A stretch of 64,000 bases of DNA from Prochlorococcus marinus (GTDB taxonomy: Bacteria > Cyanobacteriota > Cyanobacteriia > PCC-6307 > Cyanobiaceae). Under the pieces are notes generated by a model that was not told where the DNA came from, searched no databases, and was given only the letters and a program-made list of their open reading frames with translations. Location: assembly GCF_001180305.1 (NCBI RefSeq), contig NZ_CVSX01000023.1, forward strand, positions 124,001 to 188,000, given 5' to 3'. Position 1 is the stretch's first letter, and every line of letters begins with the position of its first letter. The translations under genes were made by a program, and so were the position numbers. This document shows positions 25,319-33,743 of the stretch, in pieces.

Positions 25319-26030
25319 CACTAAAAAGATATTCTTCTAAGTTGTTCCTCCAAATGAAAAGATTCTCTAAATAAGGGTTGTTTATGAATTCTTGGCTCCC
25401 CTCTCCTGAAAGAATCGGTCCTGCAGACTTTGGAAATTTAAGAAGGGATAATTGAGCAGCAATTGAAATATCTGCAATTGATAAACTATCTCCAACTAAA
25501 TATTTCTTCTTGATTAAGGATTTTGATAAAGCTTCCAGTAATTTTTGGAGTTCTAAATTATCTTTAGAAGACAAAACTACATTAGAAATTTTACTAAGAT
25601 TTTCAAAAGGTAATTTGTCAACAATACTTTTAACTGAAGAAGGTATTTCATCTGGAAGTAATGCAGTTCTTAGCTGTGGATTTTCTATTGCAGATTTTAT
25701 TAAAGCTTTTCTACAAGTTGTAGCCATTGTAGTATCTGCCCAGTCTTCAATTAGTTTGCATTGTGCAAATAATATTGGGTCCTCAGGAAAAAGTGGATTG
25801 TTATCATTTTTTTTATCTATATATTCGCAAATAGTTGAAGAGTCATTAATAACTTGATCATTACTATCCACTATTACGGGCACTTGTTTTTGACCTGATA
25901 ATTTAAAGATTTCGAATTGGCCTATTCCAGGCGTTACTTCTTCAACTCGATATTGTAGTTTTTTTGCATGAAGAGCCATTCTTGTTTTTAAACAAAAAGC
26001 ACTATGCCTAAATTGATATAATGTAATCAT
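25305..26030 (-). CDS. Glutathione S-transferase family protein
   Basis: 241 residues. The N-terminal thioredoxin-like domain reads ITLYQFRHSAFCLKTRMAL (with SAFC in place of the usual SPFC/CxxC glutathione site), then QVPVIVDSNDQVINDSSTICEYID, the classical GST motif with cis-Pro and Ser for the glutathione gamma-glutamyl group. The C-terminal helical domain contains LVGDSLSIADISIAAQLS, with the N-capping Asp. Substrate unknown; in cyanobacteria most such proteins detoxify electrophiles. Convergent with the DUF6816 gene. Confidence 0.87.
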   Translation of the reverse strand: MITLYQFRHSAFCLKTRMALHAKKLQYRVEEVTPGIGQFEIFKLSGQKQVPVIVDSNDQVINDSSTICEYIDKKNDNNPLFPEDPILFAQCKLIEDWADTTMATTCRKALIKSAIENPQLRTALLPDEIPSSVKSIVDKLPFENLSKISNVVLSSKDNLELQKLLEALSKSLIKKKYLVGDSLSIADISIAAQLSLLKFPKSAGPILSGEGSQEFINNPYLENLFIWRNNLEEYLFSANSQ

Positions 26031-26084
26031 GCTGTTTAATGTTTGTTAAAACTTAGCTAAAAAAGTAATCTATTTGTGGAGCTG

Positions 26085-26294
26085 ATGGGCGAATTTTTCT
26101 CTAATGTTGCGAGATATCCAAAGTATTTGATATCCATCATTGTTGGGGGACTTGTTGCTTTGCTTGAACCTTTATTCAAGAATAGATCAAATCCTCTCAC
26201 AATAGTAGGATTGATATCTTCTGTCTTAAGTGCTTTCATAACTGTTTATTTTGTCTTGCAAGCGATGACAAACCCAATAAATTTACAACCATAA
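26085..26294 (+). CDS. ycf33: DUF751/Ycf33-like small membrane protein
   Basis: 69 residues from the ATG at 26085; a GTG at 26076 would add three residues. The MGEFFSNVARYPKYLIS beginning is typical of DUF751, called ycf33 in some plastids. Two hydrophobic segments (IIVGGLVALLEPLF and LISSVLSAFITVYFVL) give a two-span thylakoid or inner-membrane protein. Its role is not established, though knock-outs in Synechocystis have been linked to cyclic electron flow (recalled, low confidence). The final A of its stop is the first base of rbfA, so the two are co-translated. Confidence 0.75.
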   Translation: MGEFFSNVARYPKYLISIIVGGLVALLEPLFKNRSNPLTIVGLISSVLSAFITVYFVLQAMTNPINLQP

Positions 26295-26692
26295 TGCCAA
26301 ATAATTACCGTCTTGCAAAAGTTTCTTCTCTTTTGAAGAAAGAAATAACCCTTATTTTGCAGAATGATTTAGAAAATGATCTTATTAGAAATCATTTTGT
26401 CAATATTTCTAAGATTGATTTATCAGGTGATTTGCAACACTGTAAAATTTACATAACTTCAACTGCTCAAGAGAAAGTGAGGAAAGAGATTGTTGAAAAC
26501 TTGAATACTGCTAAAAGCTCTATAAGGCATAGTTTAGGAAAAAGAATTGAGATGAGAAGAGTTCCAGAGATAATTTTTAAAGACGATGTTGTTCTTGATA
26601 AAGGATTATCAGTCTTGAAACTTCTCGATGAATTAAAAAATCAAAATCAAAATCAAAATCATAATGTTGAGGAAAAGGATGCCAAAAGTTGA
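26294..26692 (+). CDS. rbfA: Ribosome-binding factor A
   Basis: 132-residue 30S maturation factor with the KH-like RbfA fold. YRLAKVSSLLKKEITLIL, then IDLSGDLQHCKIYITST and LGKRIEMRRVPEIIFKDDVVLDKGLSV cover the three conserved stretches. It binds 16S rRNA near the 5' end and the neck helix and is cold-responsive in many bacteria. The C-terminus ends in a low-complexity NQNQNQNHN run encoded by four perfect AAAATC hexamers (26637-26660). It starts on the ycf33 stop and its tail overlaps the hemD start by 14 bp. Confidence 0.92.
   Translation: MPNNYRLAKVSSLLKKEITLILQNDLENDLIRNHFVNISKIDLSGDLQHCKIYITSTAQEKVRKEIVENLNTAKSSIRHSLGKRIEMRRVPEIIFKDDVVLDKGLSVLKLLDELKNQNQNQNHNVEEKDAKS
26637..26660. repeat. 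Four tandem AAAATC hexamers at the 3' end of rbfA
   Basis: Four perfect 6-bp units lie in frame with rbfA and encode the Asn/Gln run near its C-terminus. Copy number could change without a frameshift. The hemD ATG starts 18 bp downstream. Confidence 0.9.
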
Positions 26693-27476
26693 TCTACCCC
26701 TTGATCAAAGAAATATTATTATTACTCGATCAAAAGAAGGGATATTGGATATAAAAAAGATATTCATAAGCAAGGGCGCTAATGTGTTCGATTTGCCTGC
26801 AATAAGTATTGCTGATCCTGATGATTTGAATCCTCTTGACGAAGCATTAAATCAAATAAATGATTTTCATTGGATTATTTTTTCTAGTAGTAATGGGATC
26901 AAATTTGTGGATAAGAGACTAAGATACTTCAATAGTTCATTAAAAGAATGTTCTAAAAAAACAAAAATTGCCGTAGTCGGAGAAAAAACCTCAAAAACTC
27001 TTGATGATTTTGGGATTAAGGCTGATTTCATACCTCCAGAATTTGTTGCTGAAAGTTTAATTGATAATTTCCCAGTATCTGGTTACGGACTTCGAGTTTT
27101 TGTACCAAGAGTTCAAACAGGTGGTAGGGATTTAATTGCAGATCAATTTAGAAAGGCTGGTTCTCGTGTATTTGAGGTTGCTGCATATGAAACTAGATGT
27201 CCCGAATCAATTCCGGAAGAAACAATTGATGTTATTTCTAATCGAAAAGTCGATGCAATTATTTTCTCAAGCGGTAAAACCGTAGTAAATGCTGCTTTTT
27301 TACTAGAAAAAAAACTTGGTAAAAAATGGATAGAATATTTTGATCAAGTTAAGTTATTAACTATTGGACCTCAGACAACAAAAAAATGTAACAAGATTTT
27401 TGGAAGAGTTGATAGTCAGGCACAAAAATATACTTTTGAAGGACTACTAGATGTAGCAATTAATATTTTTACTTAG
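26679..27476 (+). CDS. hemD: Uroporphyrinogen-III synthase
   Basis: 265 residues from the ATG at 26679 (MPKVDLPLDQRN); the earlier in-frame start at 26664 adds five residues, and the purine-rich GAGGAAAAGG just before 26679 supports the later one. HemD cyclises hydroxymethylbilane with ring-D inversion, feeding heme, chlorophyll and sirohem. Family features: NIIITRSKEGILDIKKIF at the start, WIIFSSSNGIKFV, AVVGEKTSKTL, the VFVPRVQTGGRDLIADQF stretch, and IIFSSGKTVVNAAFLL. Sequence conservation is low in the family, as usual. It is the last gene of ycf33-rbfA-hemD and overlaps rbfA. Confidence 0.88.
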   Translation: MPKVDLPLDQRNIIITRSKEGILDIKKIFISKGANVFDLPAISIADPDDLNPLDEALNQINDFHWIIFSSSNGIKFVDKRLRYFNSSLKECSKKTKIAVVGEKTSKTLDDFGIKADFIPPEFVAESLIDNFPVSGYGLRVFVPRVQTGGRDLIADQFRKAGSRVFEVAAYETRCPESIPEETIDVISNRKVDAIIFSSGKTVVNAAFLLEKKLGKKWIEYFDQVKLLTIGPQTTKKCNKIFGRVDSQAQKYTFEGLLDVAINIFT

Positions 27477-27939
27477 AAAAATTTTTTGTATAGTTCTTTT
27501 CTACTAAATCTTTGAACCTATCAATATTCGCTTGTAATTCGTTTGTAACCATTTTGCCTAAAATATTTTCTTCCATAAACCGAGCAATCATTTTTGGTAG
27601 TTCATAAGTTATGGCTAAATTGACCGTTGTGATTTGATCAGTTTTACTTTCGAAAACTACTGATCCCTCAGTTGGTAAACCTCCTATTGATTTCCATTTA
27701 AGTTTGCTTTTTTCAACCCTTTCTGTAATTTGAGCTTTCCATTTAAACCTAAAGCCATTTGCAGCTAAAGTCCATTCTGTTAAATCTGGTAAAGTATTAG
27801 TTTCTTCGTCAACTGTTTTTACAGATTCAATCCAGCTCATCCAAAGTGACATTGAGTCTAAATCGCTCCATGTATCCCATACATTTTTTAGAGGTGCATT
27901 AACAACTGTTATTACGTCATGTTTTAGCCAAGTACCCAT
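27469..27939 (-). CDS. SRPBCC (polyketide cyclase/START-like) protein
   Basis: 156 residues with the helix-grip fold: HDVITVVNAPLKNVWDTWSDLDSMSLWMSWIESV at the start (hydrophobic strand, then the V-W-D-TW-D pattern), a beta-rich centre, and a long C-terminal helix (LQANIDRFKDLVEKNY). The fold binds hydrophobic ligands such as carotenoids or quinones. It starts 3 bp after the zds stop on the same strand, so co-transcription with zeta-carotene desaturase is likely, which hints at a lipid- or carotenoid-related role (inference). Its end overlaps the convergent hemD gene by 8 bp. Confidence 0.78.
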   Translation of the reverse strand: MGTWLKHDVITVVNAPLKNVWDTWSDLDSMSLWMSWIESVKTVDEETNTLPDLTEWTLAANGFRFKWKAQITERVEKSKLKWKSIGGLPTEGSVVFESKTDQITTVNLAITYELPKMIARFMEENILGKMVTNELQANIDRFKDLVEKNYTKNFSK

Positions 27940-27942
27940 GAG

Positions 27943-29397
27943 TTAACTTACTGCAAGATTTTTTGCTAATTCGGCTTTCTTCTCTAAAATTGCAGCAGCA
28001 GCTAAATGACCACTCATTGTAGCTCCTTCCATAGAGTCTATATAATCTTGTTTTGTATAACTACCAGCCATGAAGAAATTAGATATTGATGTTTTTTGAT
28101 CGGGTCTGAAAGGTTCCATACCGGGAGCTTCTCTATAGAGTGATTGTGGAATTTGTACCACGTTACTCCAAAGCAATTTAAGGTTTTTTGAGGATGGGAA
28201 TAGACGGCGAACCTCTTTATCTATTTCTTTTGTAATTCTTTCTGTGGATCTTCCCATCCATCTATCGCCAGGAGTTAAAACACATTGGAGAAGCGATCCC
28301 ATATCTTTTTTTCTATAGTCTGCTGGACTTGCTAAAGCTAAATCAGCAAAACAACTGAAAGAGGCATCAGCAGAATAAAGAAGGTTATCTAGTCCAATCG
28401 GTTCGTTCCCGGTATTATCTTTTTCTAATTCAGTAACCCAACCGTCATATCTTAATTGGATTGTGGCAACAGCTACAGCTCTAAGTTTTTTTAAACCTTC
28501 AAATTCTTTAAATTGATACCATTCTTTTGGAATTATTTTTTTTATTCCAGGAACATCACAGGCAGCTAGAAATTTATCTGCAAACACTGCCTTAATTCCT
28601 TCAGGAGAAGATATTTTTAATTGATTTACTGAATAAGAGGAAGATTCCTTTTCATAAATGATTTCTTCTACCTTATGGTTAAGATGTATTTTTGCTCCTT
28701 TGTTTGTGATGTAGTCGACAATAGGTTGAGTTAACCATTTATGCGGAGAACCTTTTAAAAGATTAAGTTTTGAGGCTTCTGTTTTTGAAGCAAACATCAT
28801 AAATATAGTTAGCATGCATCTTGCTGAAATATCTTTGCAATTAATAAAACCTAAAGCGTATGCGATGGGATCCCACATTCTATCTAAGCTTTTTTCACTT
28901 CCACCATGGTTTAAAAACCATTCTTTAAAACTAATTTTATCTAGATCTCTAATTATTTTCATTGCGCCTTCATAGTCTATCAATCCTCTAACTATTGGGC
29001 TTGTCCCTAAAGCTAAGGCATTTCTGAATTTATCTACCCAAGTAAGTTGCTCGGTGGTAAAAAAAGCTTTAAGTCCGTTAAATGGAGCACCTAAAGGGAA
29101 TCTGAAGTCTAAAGATTTTAAATTACCACCATTATTAATAAATAGATGAGTATGATCTTTCGGAAGTAAATTGTCTAGAGCTCCCACTTTTTTCATTAAT
29201 TGAAAAAGATTTGCATAATTGTAAAAAAATACATGTAAACCCATTTCTATGTGGTTCCCATCCTTATCTTCCCAACTTCCTACTTTACCTCCCCAAAATG
29301 ACCTGCTCTCAAAAATTTCTACTTCGTGCCCTTCATCAACTAAATTGACTGCCGCTGTAAGACCAGCTAATCCAGAACCAACTATTGCGATTTTCAC
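27943..29397 (-). CDS. zds: Zeta-carotene desaturase (plant type)
   Basis: 484-residue FAD enzyme (crtQ-type) that converts 9,9'-di-cis-zeta-carotene to 7,9,9',7'-tetra-cis-lycopene at the membrane. Dinucleotide motif [20 protein letters not shown] at residues about 4-22, then FWGGKVGSW. The C-terminal [19 protein letters not shown] is the carotenoid desaturase signature. It is the paralogue of pds at 53331-54728; the ZDS assignment follows from its [18 protein letters not shown] and [13 protein letters not shown] motifs. Divergent from the IscA-like gene; the SRPBCC gene lies immediately downstream. Confidence 0.9.
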   Translation of the reverse strand: MKIAIVGSGLAGLTAAVNLVDEGHEVEIFESRSFWGGKVGSWEDKDGNHIEMGLHVFFYNYANLFQLMKKVGALDNLLPKDHTHLFINNGGNLKSLDFRFPLGAPFNGLKAFFTTEQLTWVDKFRNALALGTSPIVRGLIDYEGAMKIIRDLDKISFKEWFLNHGGSEKSLDRMWDPIAYALGFINCKDISARCMLTIFMMFASKTEASKLNLLKGSPHKWLTQPIVDYITNKGAKIHLNHKVEEIIYEKESSSYSVNQLKISSPEGIKAVFADKFLAACDVPGIKKIIPKEWYQFKEFEGLKKLRAVAVATIQLRYDGWVTELEKDNTGNEPIGLDNLLYSADASFSCFADLALASPADYRKKDMGSLLQCVLTPGDRWMGRSTERITKEIDKEVRRLFPSSKNLKLLWSNVVQIPQSLYREAPGMEPFRPDQKTSISNFFMAGSYTKQDYIDSMEGATMSGHLAAAAILEKKAELAKNLAVS

Positions 29398-29496
29398 TTT
29401 TTCTTATAATTATAACAAATCAAGTTTGGATAACGTTTGTTCTATGCATCCTATTGATTAAGTTTTTATATTATAAGTAGTAGAAATCCCTTGTTT

Positions 29497-29889
29497 ATGG
29501 AAAATTTAGAAGTTAAACAGGAAATTAAAAATTCTGATGATGGCAAAGGTATCTTAATTACGAATGATGCTATAGAACAAATTTCAAATTTATTGAAGGG
29601 CCAAAGTGATAAAAAAGCACTAAGGGTAGGAGTAAGATCAGGCGGTTGTAGTGGGATGAGTTATACGATGGATTTTATAGGAACTGAAGAAATAAATCCT
29701 GATGACAAAGTTTATGATTATTCATTAAAAGCTGATCAAAGCTTTCAAGTGGTTTGTGATCCTAAAAGTCTTTTATATATTTATGGAATGCAATTAGATT
29801 TTAGTAAGGAACTAATTGGAGGTGGCTTTAATTTTGTAAATCCCAATGCCTCTCAAACTTGTGGTTGCGGAAGCTCTTTTGCAGTGTAA
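29497..29889 (+). CDS. A-type iron-sulfur carrier (IscA/SufA/HesB family)
   Basis: 130 residues from ATG 29497; a TTG at 29491 would add two. The three conserved cysteines are present: GGCSGMSYTMDF (first Cys) and, near the end, CGCGSSF (last two). IISNLLKGQSDKKALRVGVRS-like N-terminal elements match the fold. These proteins carry Fe-S clusters to targets in photosystem I and other complexes. The N-terminal extension of about 15 residues (ENLEVKQEIKN) is charged and not part of the fold. A TPR gene follows after 6 bp. Confidence 0.9.
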   Translation: MENLEVKQEIKNSDDGKGILITNDAIEQISNLLKGQSDKKALRVGVRSGGCSGMSYTMDFIGTEEINPDDKVYDYSLKADQSFQVVCDPKSLLYIYGMQLDFSKELIGGGFNFVNPNASQTCGCGSSFAV

Positions 29890-29895
29890 TAAATA

Positions 29896-30324
29896 ATGAA
29901 TAACGAAATTAATCCCATCGAAGAGGATTTTAATGCAGCTTTATCAAGATATAAAGCAGGGCAAGATTTAATTCCAATTGTTCAAGATTTTCAAAAAATT
30001 ATACAGCAAATTCCAAATCATTTTGCTGCTTGGACTTGTTTATCATGGCTTCAATTACTTTTGAAAAATAATGAAGAAGCTTTGTCAGCTGCCAGACAAG
30101 CTGTTCGATTAAATCAGCAAGATCCACAAGCAAGAATGAATTTGTCTTTAGCTCTATTAGCTACCAATAATAAAGGTGTTAGGGATCATATTGAGTTAAT
30201 AAAAAAAATGTCTATGATGATGCCAGATGTGAAAAGTGAGTTGAAAGAATCTGTTGAAGACGGTTTAAGTAGATATCCAGATTGGCCTGAGTTAACCAAA
30301 GTAAAAAAATGGTTGGAATTCTAA
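29896..30324 (+). CDS. TPR-repeat protein
   Basis: 142 residues with at least two tetratricopeptide repeats: HFAAWTCLSWLQLLLKNNEEALSAARQAVRLNQQDPQ and the following ARMNLSLALLATNNK, which carry the W/L/G/Y/A/P consensus positions. The C-terminal part (ELKESVEDGLSRYPDWPELTKVKKWLEF) is a further helical pair. Likely a protein-protein interaction factor. It is close to the IscA-like gene upstream and the LpxB-like gene 1 bp downstream, which suggests one transcript. No partner is identified. Confidence 0.75.
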   Translation: MNNEINPIEEDFNAALSRYKAGQDLIPIVQDFQKIIQQIPNHFAAWTCLSWLQLLLKNNEEALSAARQAVRLNQQDPQARMNLSLALLATNNKGVRDHIELIKKMSMMMPDVKSELKESVEDGLSRYPDWPELTKVKKWLEF

Positions 30325-30325
30325 A

Positions 30326-31528
30326 TTGTTTAAGATTTTAATATTAAGTAATGGGCATGGAGAAGATCTATCTGGCAGTCTAATGGCTAAGCAATTCGTA
30401 AAAAGTGGTTATTCTGTTCATGCTTTGCCAATTGTTGGTATGGGAACCCATTACGAAAAAGAACAAATTAAGATTATCGGTAAAACTAAAGAATTTAGAA
30501 CTGGAGGGATTGGCTATAATTCTTTTAAAGGAAGACTTACTGAGATATTAGGAGGAGAAATATTTTATGTCTTAAAAAGATTATATTTAACTTTTAAAAT
30601 AAGAAAAAAATATGATTATTTTTTTGTAGTTGGAGATATTGTGCCAGTTTTTTTTGCATGGGTTTGTAAGAAAGATTTTTTTACATATCTAGTTGCTTAT
30701 TCCAGCCATTATGAGGGGAGGTTGAAATTACCATGGCCTTCTAAATTTTTCTTGCTCTCACAAAAAGCAAAAAAAATATACGCGAGAGATTCTCTTACAG
30801 CTGATGATTTAACATTGCAATTAAAAAAGAAAGTTTCTTTTTTAGGCAACCCATTTATGGATAAGTTTTTTCCTAGAAACAAAGAATTTTATAAAGCTGA
30901 ATTTAGTATTGGATTATTTCCAGGAAGTAGATTCCCTGAGATTTTAGATAATTTTGTTTTTATTTTAGAAGTATTAGAGGCATTGTCAGATTTAAGATAT
31001 TTTCAAAAAATTCAGTTTAATTTTGCAATAGTTAATGCTCTATCTTCATTAAAAATAAAGGAGATATTTCAAAAAAGAGGATGGTTAAAAATAGAAAATA
31101 TAAAAGACAATAATCTCTTTAAATTCCAATATAAATTTTTAGAAGTAAATATATATTGGAACAATTTTGACAAAATATTATTGAAAAGTAGATGCTGTAT
31201 CAGCATGGCAGGAACAGCTGCAGAGCAAGCAATTGGATTAGGCAAACCGGTTATTCAGATTGAAGGTAAAGGTCCACAATTTACAAAAACTTTTGCAGAA
31301 GCGCAAAGACGTTTGCTTGGAAAATATGTTTTTTGTGCCACTAATTATAAAGACAAGAATGATCAAATCAATCAGACAATAAAATTGATCATAAAAATAA
31401 TATATCTTATACAGCTGAATAAGAAGTTTATGATCTCATGTAATGAAAATGCAAAAAAAAGACTGGGTGAAAACAAAGCTTGTCTTAAAATGGTTGATGA
31501 CATGAATATTGTTATAAAAAATGACTAA
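30326..31528 (+). CDS. LpxB-related glycosyltransferase-like protein
   Basis: 400 residues with a TTG start, one base after the TPR stop. ILILSNGHGEDLSGSLMAKQF at the start is the nucleotide-sugar-fold loop with GHGED. IGLFPGSRFPEILDN and the late MAGTAAEQAIGLGKPVIQIEGKGPQFT stretch correspond to the UDP-sugar-binding C-terminal domain of the GT-B fold. The whole resembles cyanobacterial proteins annotated as lipid-A-disaccharide-synthase-like. It is not LpxB proper, as the catalytic context differs. The next gene overlaps its end by 8 bp. Acceptor unknown. Confidence 0.75.
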   Translation: MFKILILSNGHGEDLSGSLMAKQFVKSGYSVHALPIVGMGTHYEKEQIKIIGKTKEFRTGGIGYNSFKGRLTEILGGEIFYVLKRLYLTFKIRKKYDYFFVVGDIVPVFFAWVCKKDFFTYLVAYSSHYEGRLKLPWPSKFFLLSQKAKKIYARDSLTADDLTLQLKKKVSFLGNPFMDKFFPRNKEFYKAEFSIGLFPGSRFPEILDNFVFILEVLEALSDLRYFQKIQFNFAIVNALSSLKIKEIFQKRGWLKIENIKDNNLFKFQYKFLEVNIYWNNFDKILLKSRCCISMAGTAAEQAIGLGKPVIQIEGKGPQFTKTFAEAQRRLLGKYVFCATNYKDKNDQINQTIKLIIKIIYLIQLNKKFMISCNENAKKRLGENKACLKMVDDMNIVIKND

Positions 31529-31790
31529 GGAGAATAATCAAAATAAGTTAAAACAAATTATTGATAATTTGTTATTAATAAATTTATTTACAGTCATTTT
31601 TTTTGCAATTTTTTTTATTTTTGCAATCATCATGCAATTTAATGGCATATTTATTTTTATTAATTTTATTCAAATAGTTTGGAATCCTCTTGTAGTTCCA
31701 TTGATAACAATTCTTATTATTGGTGCTTTAGTAAACGGTATTAATTCTTGGTGGAGGCGTAAATTGCTTTCTCAAGAAGAGGATATTTAA
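31521..31790 (+). CDS. Small two-span membrane protein
   Basis: 89 residues. Two hydrophobic segments (LFTVIFFAIFFIFAIIMQF and IVWNPLVVPLITILIIGALV) lie between a charged N-terminus (TKENNQNKLKQIIDN) and a basic tail (NSWWRRKLLSQEEDI). No known motif. It overlaps the LpxB-like gene by 8 bp at its start and overlaps the convergent epimerase gene by 50 bp at its end. That long overlap is unusual for a genuine pair; coding is supported by the membrane composition and coupling. Confidence 0.6.
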   Translation: MTKENNQNKLKQIIDNLLLINLFTVIFFAIFFIFAIIMQFNGIFIFINFIQIVWNPLVVPLITILIIGALVNGINSWWRRKLLSQEEDI

Positions 31791-32667
31791 AAGTATAATT
31801 TTTGATTTTACTGCTTATTACTTTTTGTCCTTCCAATACAACTTTTGCTCCATCTCCTAACAATATTTTTAAAACCGCTCCAGGCACTGGAAGTAAATTA
31901 GGTCTATTCAGACATTTGCCTAAAGTCTGAGAAAATTCTCTCATTAATACTGGATTTGGTGCAACAGCATTAAACACTCCCGAATACTTTTTATCAACTA
32001 ATGCTTGAGTAATTAATGCACATAAATCAGTTCTATGAATCCAGCTCATCCATTGCTTACCATCTCCAATTGGTCCACCTAATCCAACTTTAAATATAGG
32101 TAGCATTTTTCCTAATGCTCCTCCATCTGCCTCAAGAACTATTCCAATTCTAAAAATAACTAACCTTGAGAAAAATGGTTTTTCAGTAGCGACAGCTTCC
32201 CATTGTTTGCAAAGATTAGCTAAAAAGTCTTTTCCTACAATACTATTTTCAGTGAATTCACCAGACAAACTTGTTCCGTAATAACCTATTGCTGATCCAT
32301 TTATAATGACTTTTGGGTTTATTTTTAAATTTTTAAGGGTCTTCATCATAAATTTTGTGGTGTTAATACGACTATTTTCAATCTCCTGTTTTTGTTCAGC
32401 AGTCCATTTTTTTTCTGCTATGGGTTCTCCCATCAGGTTAATAATTCCATCGGTCTCTCTTAAAGTATTTAGAAGATTTTCGTTGTTCCAGTTTTTTTCT
32501 TTTGATAAATCTATTTGAAAAAACTTAAACTTATTGAAATCTAAATCAACTTTTAATTTACTAATGGGTTTTCTACTTACAATGCATATTTCGTGATTTT
32601 CATTGAGTAGTGTTGGAACTAATTCTTTCCCAACAAATCCAGTACAGCCAAGTAGTAAAAGACGCAT
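31741..32667 (-). CDS. TIGR01777-type NAD-dependent epimerase/SDR protein
   Basis: 308 residues, extended short-chain dehydrogenase fold. The Rossmann motif LLLGCTGFVGKELVPTL at the N-terminus, INLMGEPIAEKKWT near residue 78 and VIINGSAIGYYG (catalytic Tyr region) follow the YfcH/TIGR01777 family. The C-terminal domain contains GVFNAVAPNPVLMREFSQTLG and LLPVPGAVLKILLGDGA, which is the DUF1731 part of this family. In plants a homologue is a chloroplast cell-division factor (GC1/SulA-like, recalled). Substrate unknown. Overlaps the small membrane gene by 50 bp at its stop. Confidence 0.88.
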   Translation of the reverse strand: MRLLLLGCTGFVGKELVPTLLNENHEICIVSRKPISKLKVDLDFNKFKFFQIDLSKEKNWNNENLLNTLRETDGIINLMGEPIAEKKWTAEQKQEIENSRINTTKFMMKTLKNLKINPKVIINGSAIGYYGTSLSGEFTENSIVGKDFLANLCKQWEAVATEKPFFSRLVIFRIGIVLEADGGALGKMLPIFKVGLGGPIGDGKQWMSWIHRTDLCALITQALVDKKYSGVFNAVAPNPVLMREFSQTLGKCLNRPNLLPVPGAVLKILLGDGAKVVLEGQKVISSKIKNYTFKYPLLEKAIYASTKN

Positions 32668-32803
32668 ATCATATTAATGTTTATCCTTTAAGGCTATTAA
32701 ATTTTTTAGACGTTTGTAATTATTATTCCGTTATAAATTTTTTTCAATATTTTTTAAACAAGTTTTTGTATAATAAATTTCAAATAACTTTCTTGAATTT
32801 ACT

Positions 32804-33040
32804 ATGACAGATTCTATCCCAAAAAAACCTCTCAAGAAAGGAAGCTTAGTTTTTGTCGATAGAGAAAATTATATAAAAAGTATCGAGGCTCTAGCTAGTG
32901 ATCATGATTTACCTAATTATGTGTTTGAAGGTCCTGGAGAGATTCTCTCAGTTAAAGACGAATATGCTCAGATTCGATGGCGCAGACCTGTTCCAGATGT
33001 TTGGTTGAAATTAGAACAACTTAAAGAATACTTGCAATAA
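32804..33040 (+). CDS. ndhO: NAD(P)H-quinone oxidoreductase subunit O
   Basis: 78-residue peripheral subunit of the cyanobacterial NDH-1 complex, unique to the oxygenic phototroph lineage. LKKGSLVFVDRENY near residue 11, NYVFEGPGEILSVKDEYAQIRWRRPVPDVWL and KLEQLKEYL at the end match the family from start to end. NdhO binds near the ferredoxin-interaction site and tunes cyclic electron flow (family knowledge). Full length and intact. It stands between the divergent epimerase gene and the convergent DnaJ gene. Confidence 0.93.
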   Translation: MTDSIPKKPLKKGSLVFVDRENYIKSIEALASDHDLPNYVFEGPGEILSVKDEYAQIRWRRPVPDVWLKLEQLKEYLQ

Positions 33041-33049
33041 AGTATTTAT

Positions 33050-33727
33050 CTAAAAGTTTTTATTTTTTTTCTCTGTAGACATCTTTGATTGGATTCTTTT
33101 TGCTTCTTTGAACATTTCCTTACCATCAAATAAGTAATTATCTACATATCCTTGTGTATATCTATCAAATTCTGATAGTGCATCTTTAACTTGTGAAAAA
33201 CAATGATAAAGATCGAGGCCTAAAGCTGAAATAGACTTTGGAACTATTTTTTTGTTATAAATTTTTTCGACTTTTTCTATTTTCTTTTGTGAAAGATTTA
33301 TGTAACTGCAGAAATTTTCCATTAGTTGGTCATCATATGGATCTGCAGATAGTTCTTTTATTTCGTTGTTCAAAGGTTTAATTATTTGACTAATTAATCT
33401 ATTGATTGGAGTGTAAATTTCTTTAATCCATGTTTCAACTTCTTTGTCTTTAACTGATGAATTATATTTTTTTGAATTAATTTTTTTTTCCCAATTTTCA
33501 TTTAATGAATCAAATGATGAATTGGAAGAGACAAAACTTCTATCATATTGTTCTTTTTTGATAGGGTCATTTAGAGTCTCCCAGGCATTTTGGATTGCAA
33601 GAAATCGTTCTTTTTTCCCTCCCTTATCAGGATGATGTTGCTTTACTAAAGAGCGATATGAAGATTTGATTTCACTTCTGGTTGCATTTGTTTTAAGGCC
33701 TAATTCTTCATATAAATTTTTTTCCAT
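33050..33727 (-). CDS. J-domain (DnaJ-like) protein
   Basis: 225 residues. The N-terminal 60 residues form a J domain: YEELGLKTNATRSEIKSSYRSLVKQHHPDKGG with the invariant HPD, then RFLAIQNAWETLNDPIKKEQYD. No G/F region, zinc fingers or C-terminal substrate domains of classical DnaJ; the remainder is charged and helical. Expected to stimulate an Hsp70 (DnaK) on a particular client. It lies 16 bp downstream of cysK on the same strand. Client unknown. Confidence 0.87.
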   Translation of the reverse strand: MEKNLYEELGLKTNATRSEIKSSYRSLVKQHHPDKGGKKERFLAIQNAWETLNDPIKKEQYDRSFVSSNSSFDSLNENWEKKINSKKYNSSVKDKEVETWIKEIYTPINRLISQIIKPLNNEIKELSADPYDDQLMENFCSYINLSQKKIEKVEKIYNKKIVPKSISALGLDLYHCFSQVKDALSEFDRYTQGYVDNYLFDGKEMFKEAKRIQSKMSTEKKNKNF

Positions 33728-33743
33728 TTTTATAAATTATGGA

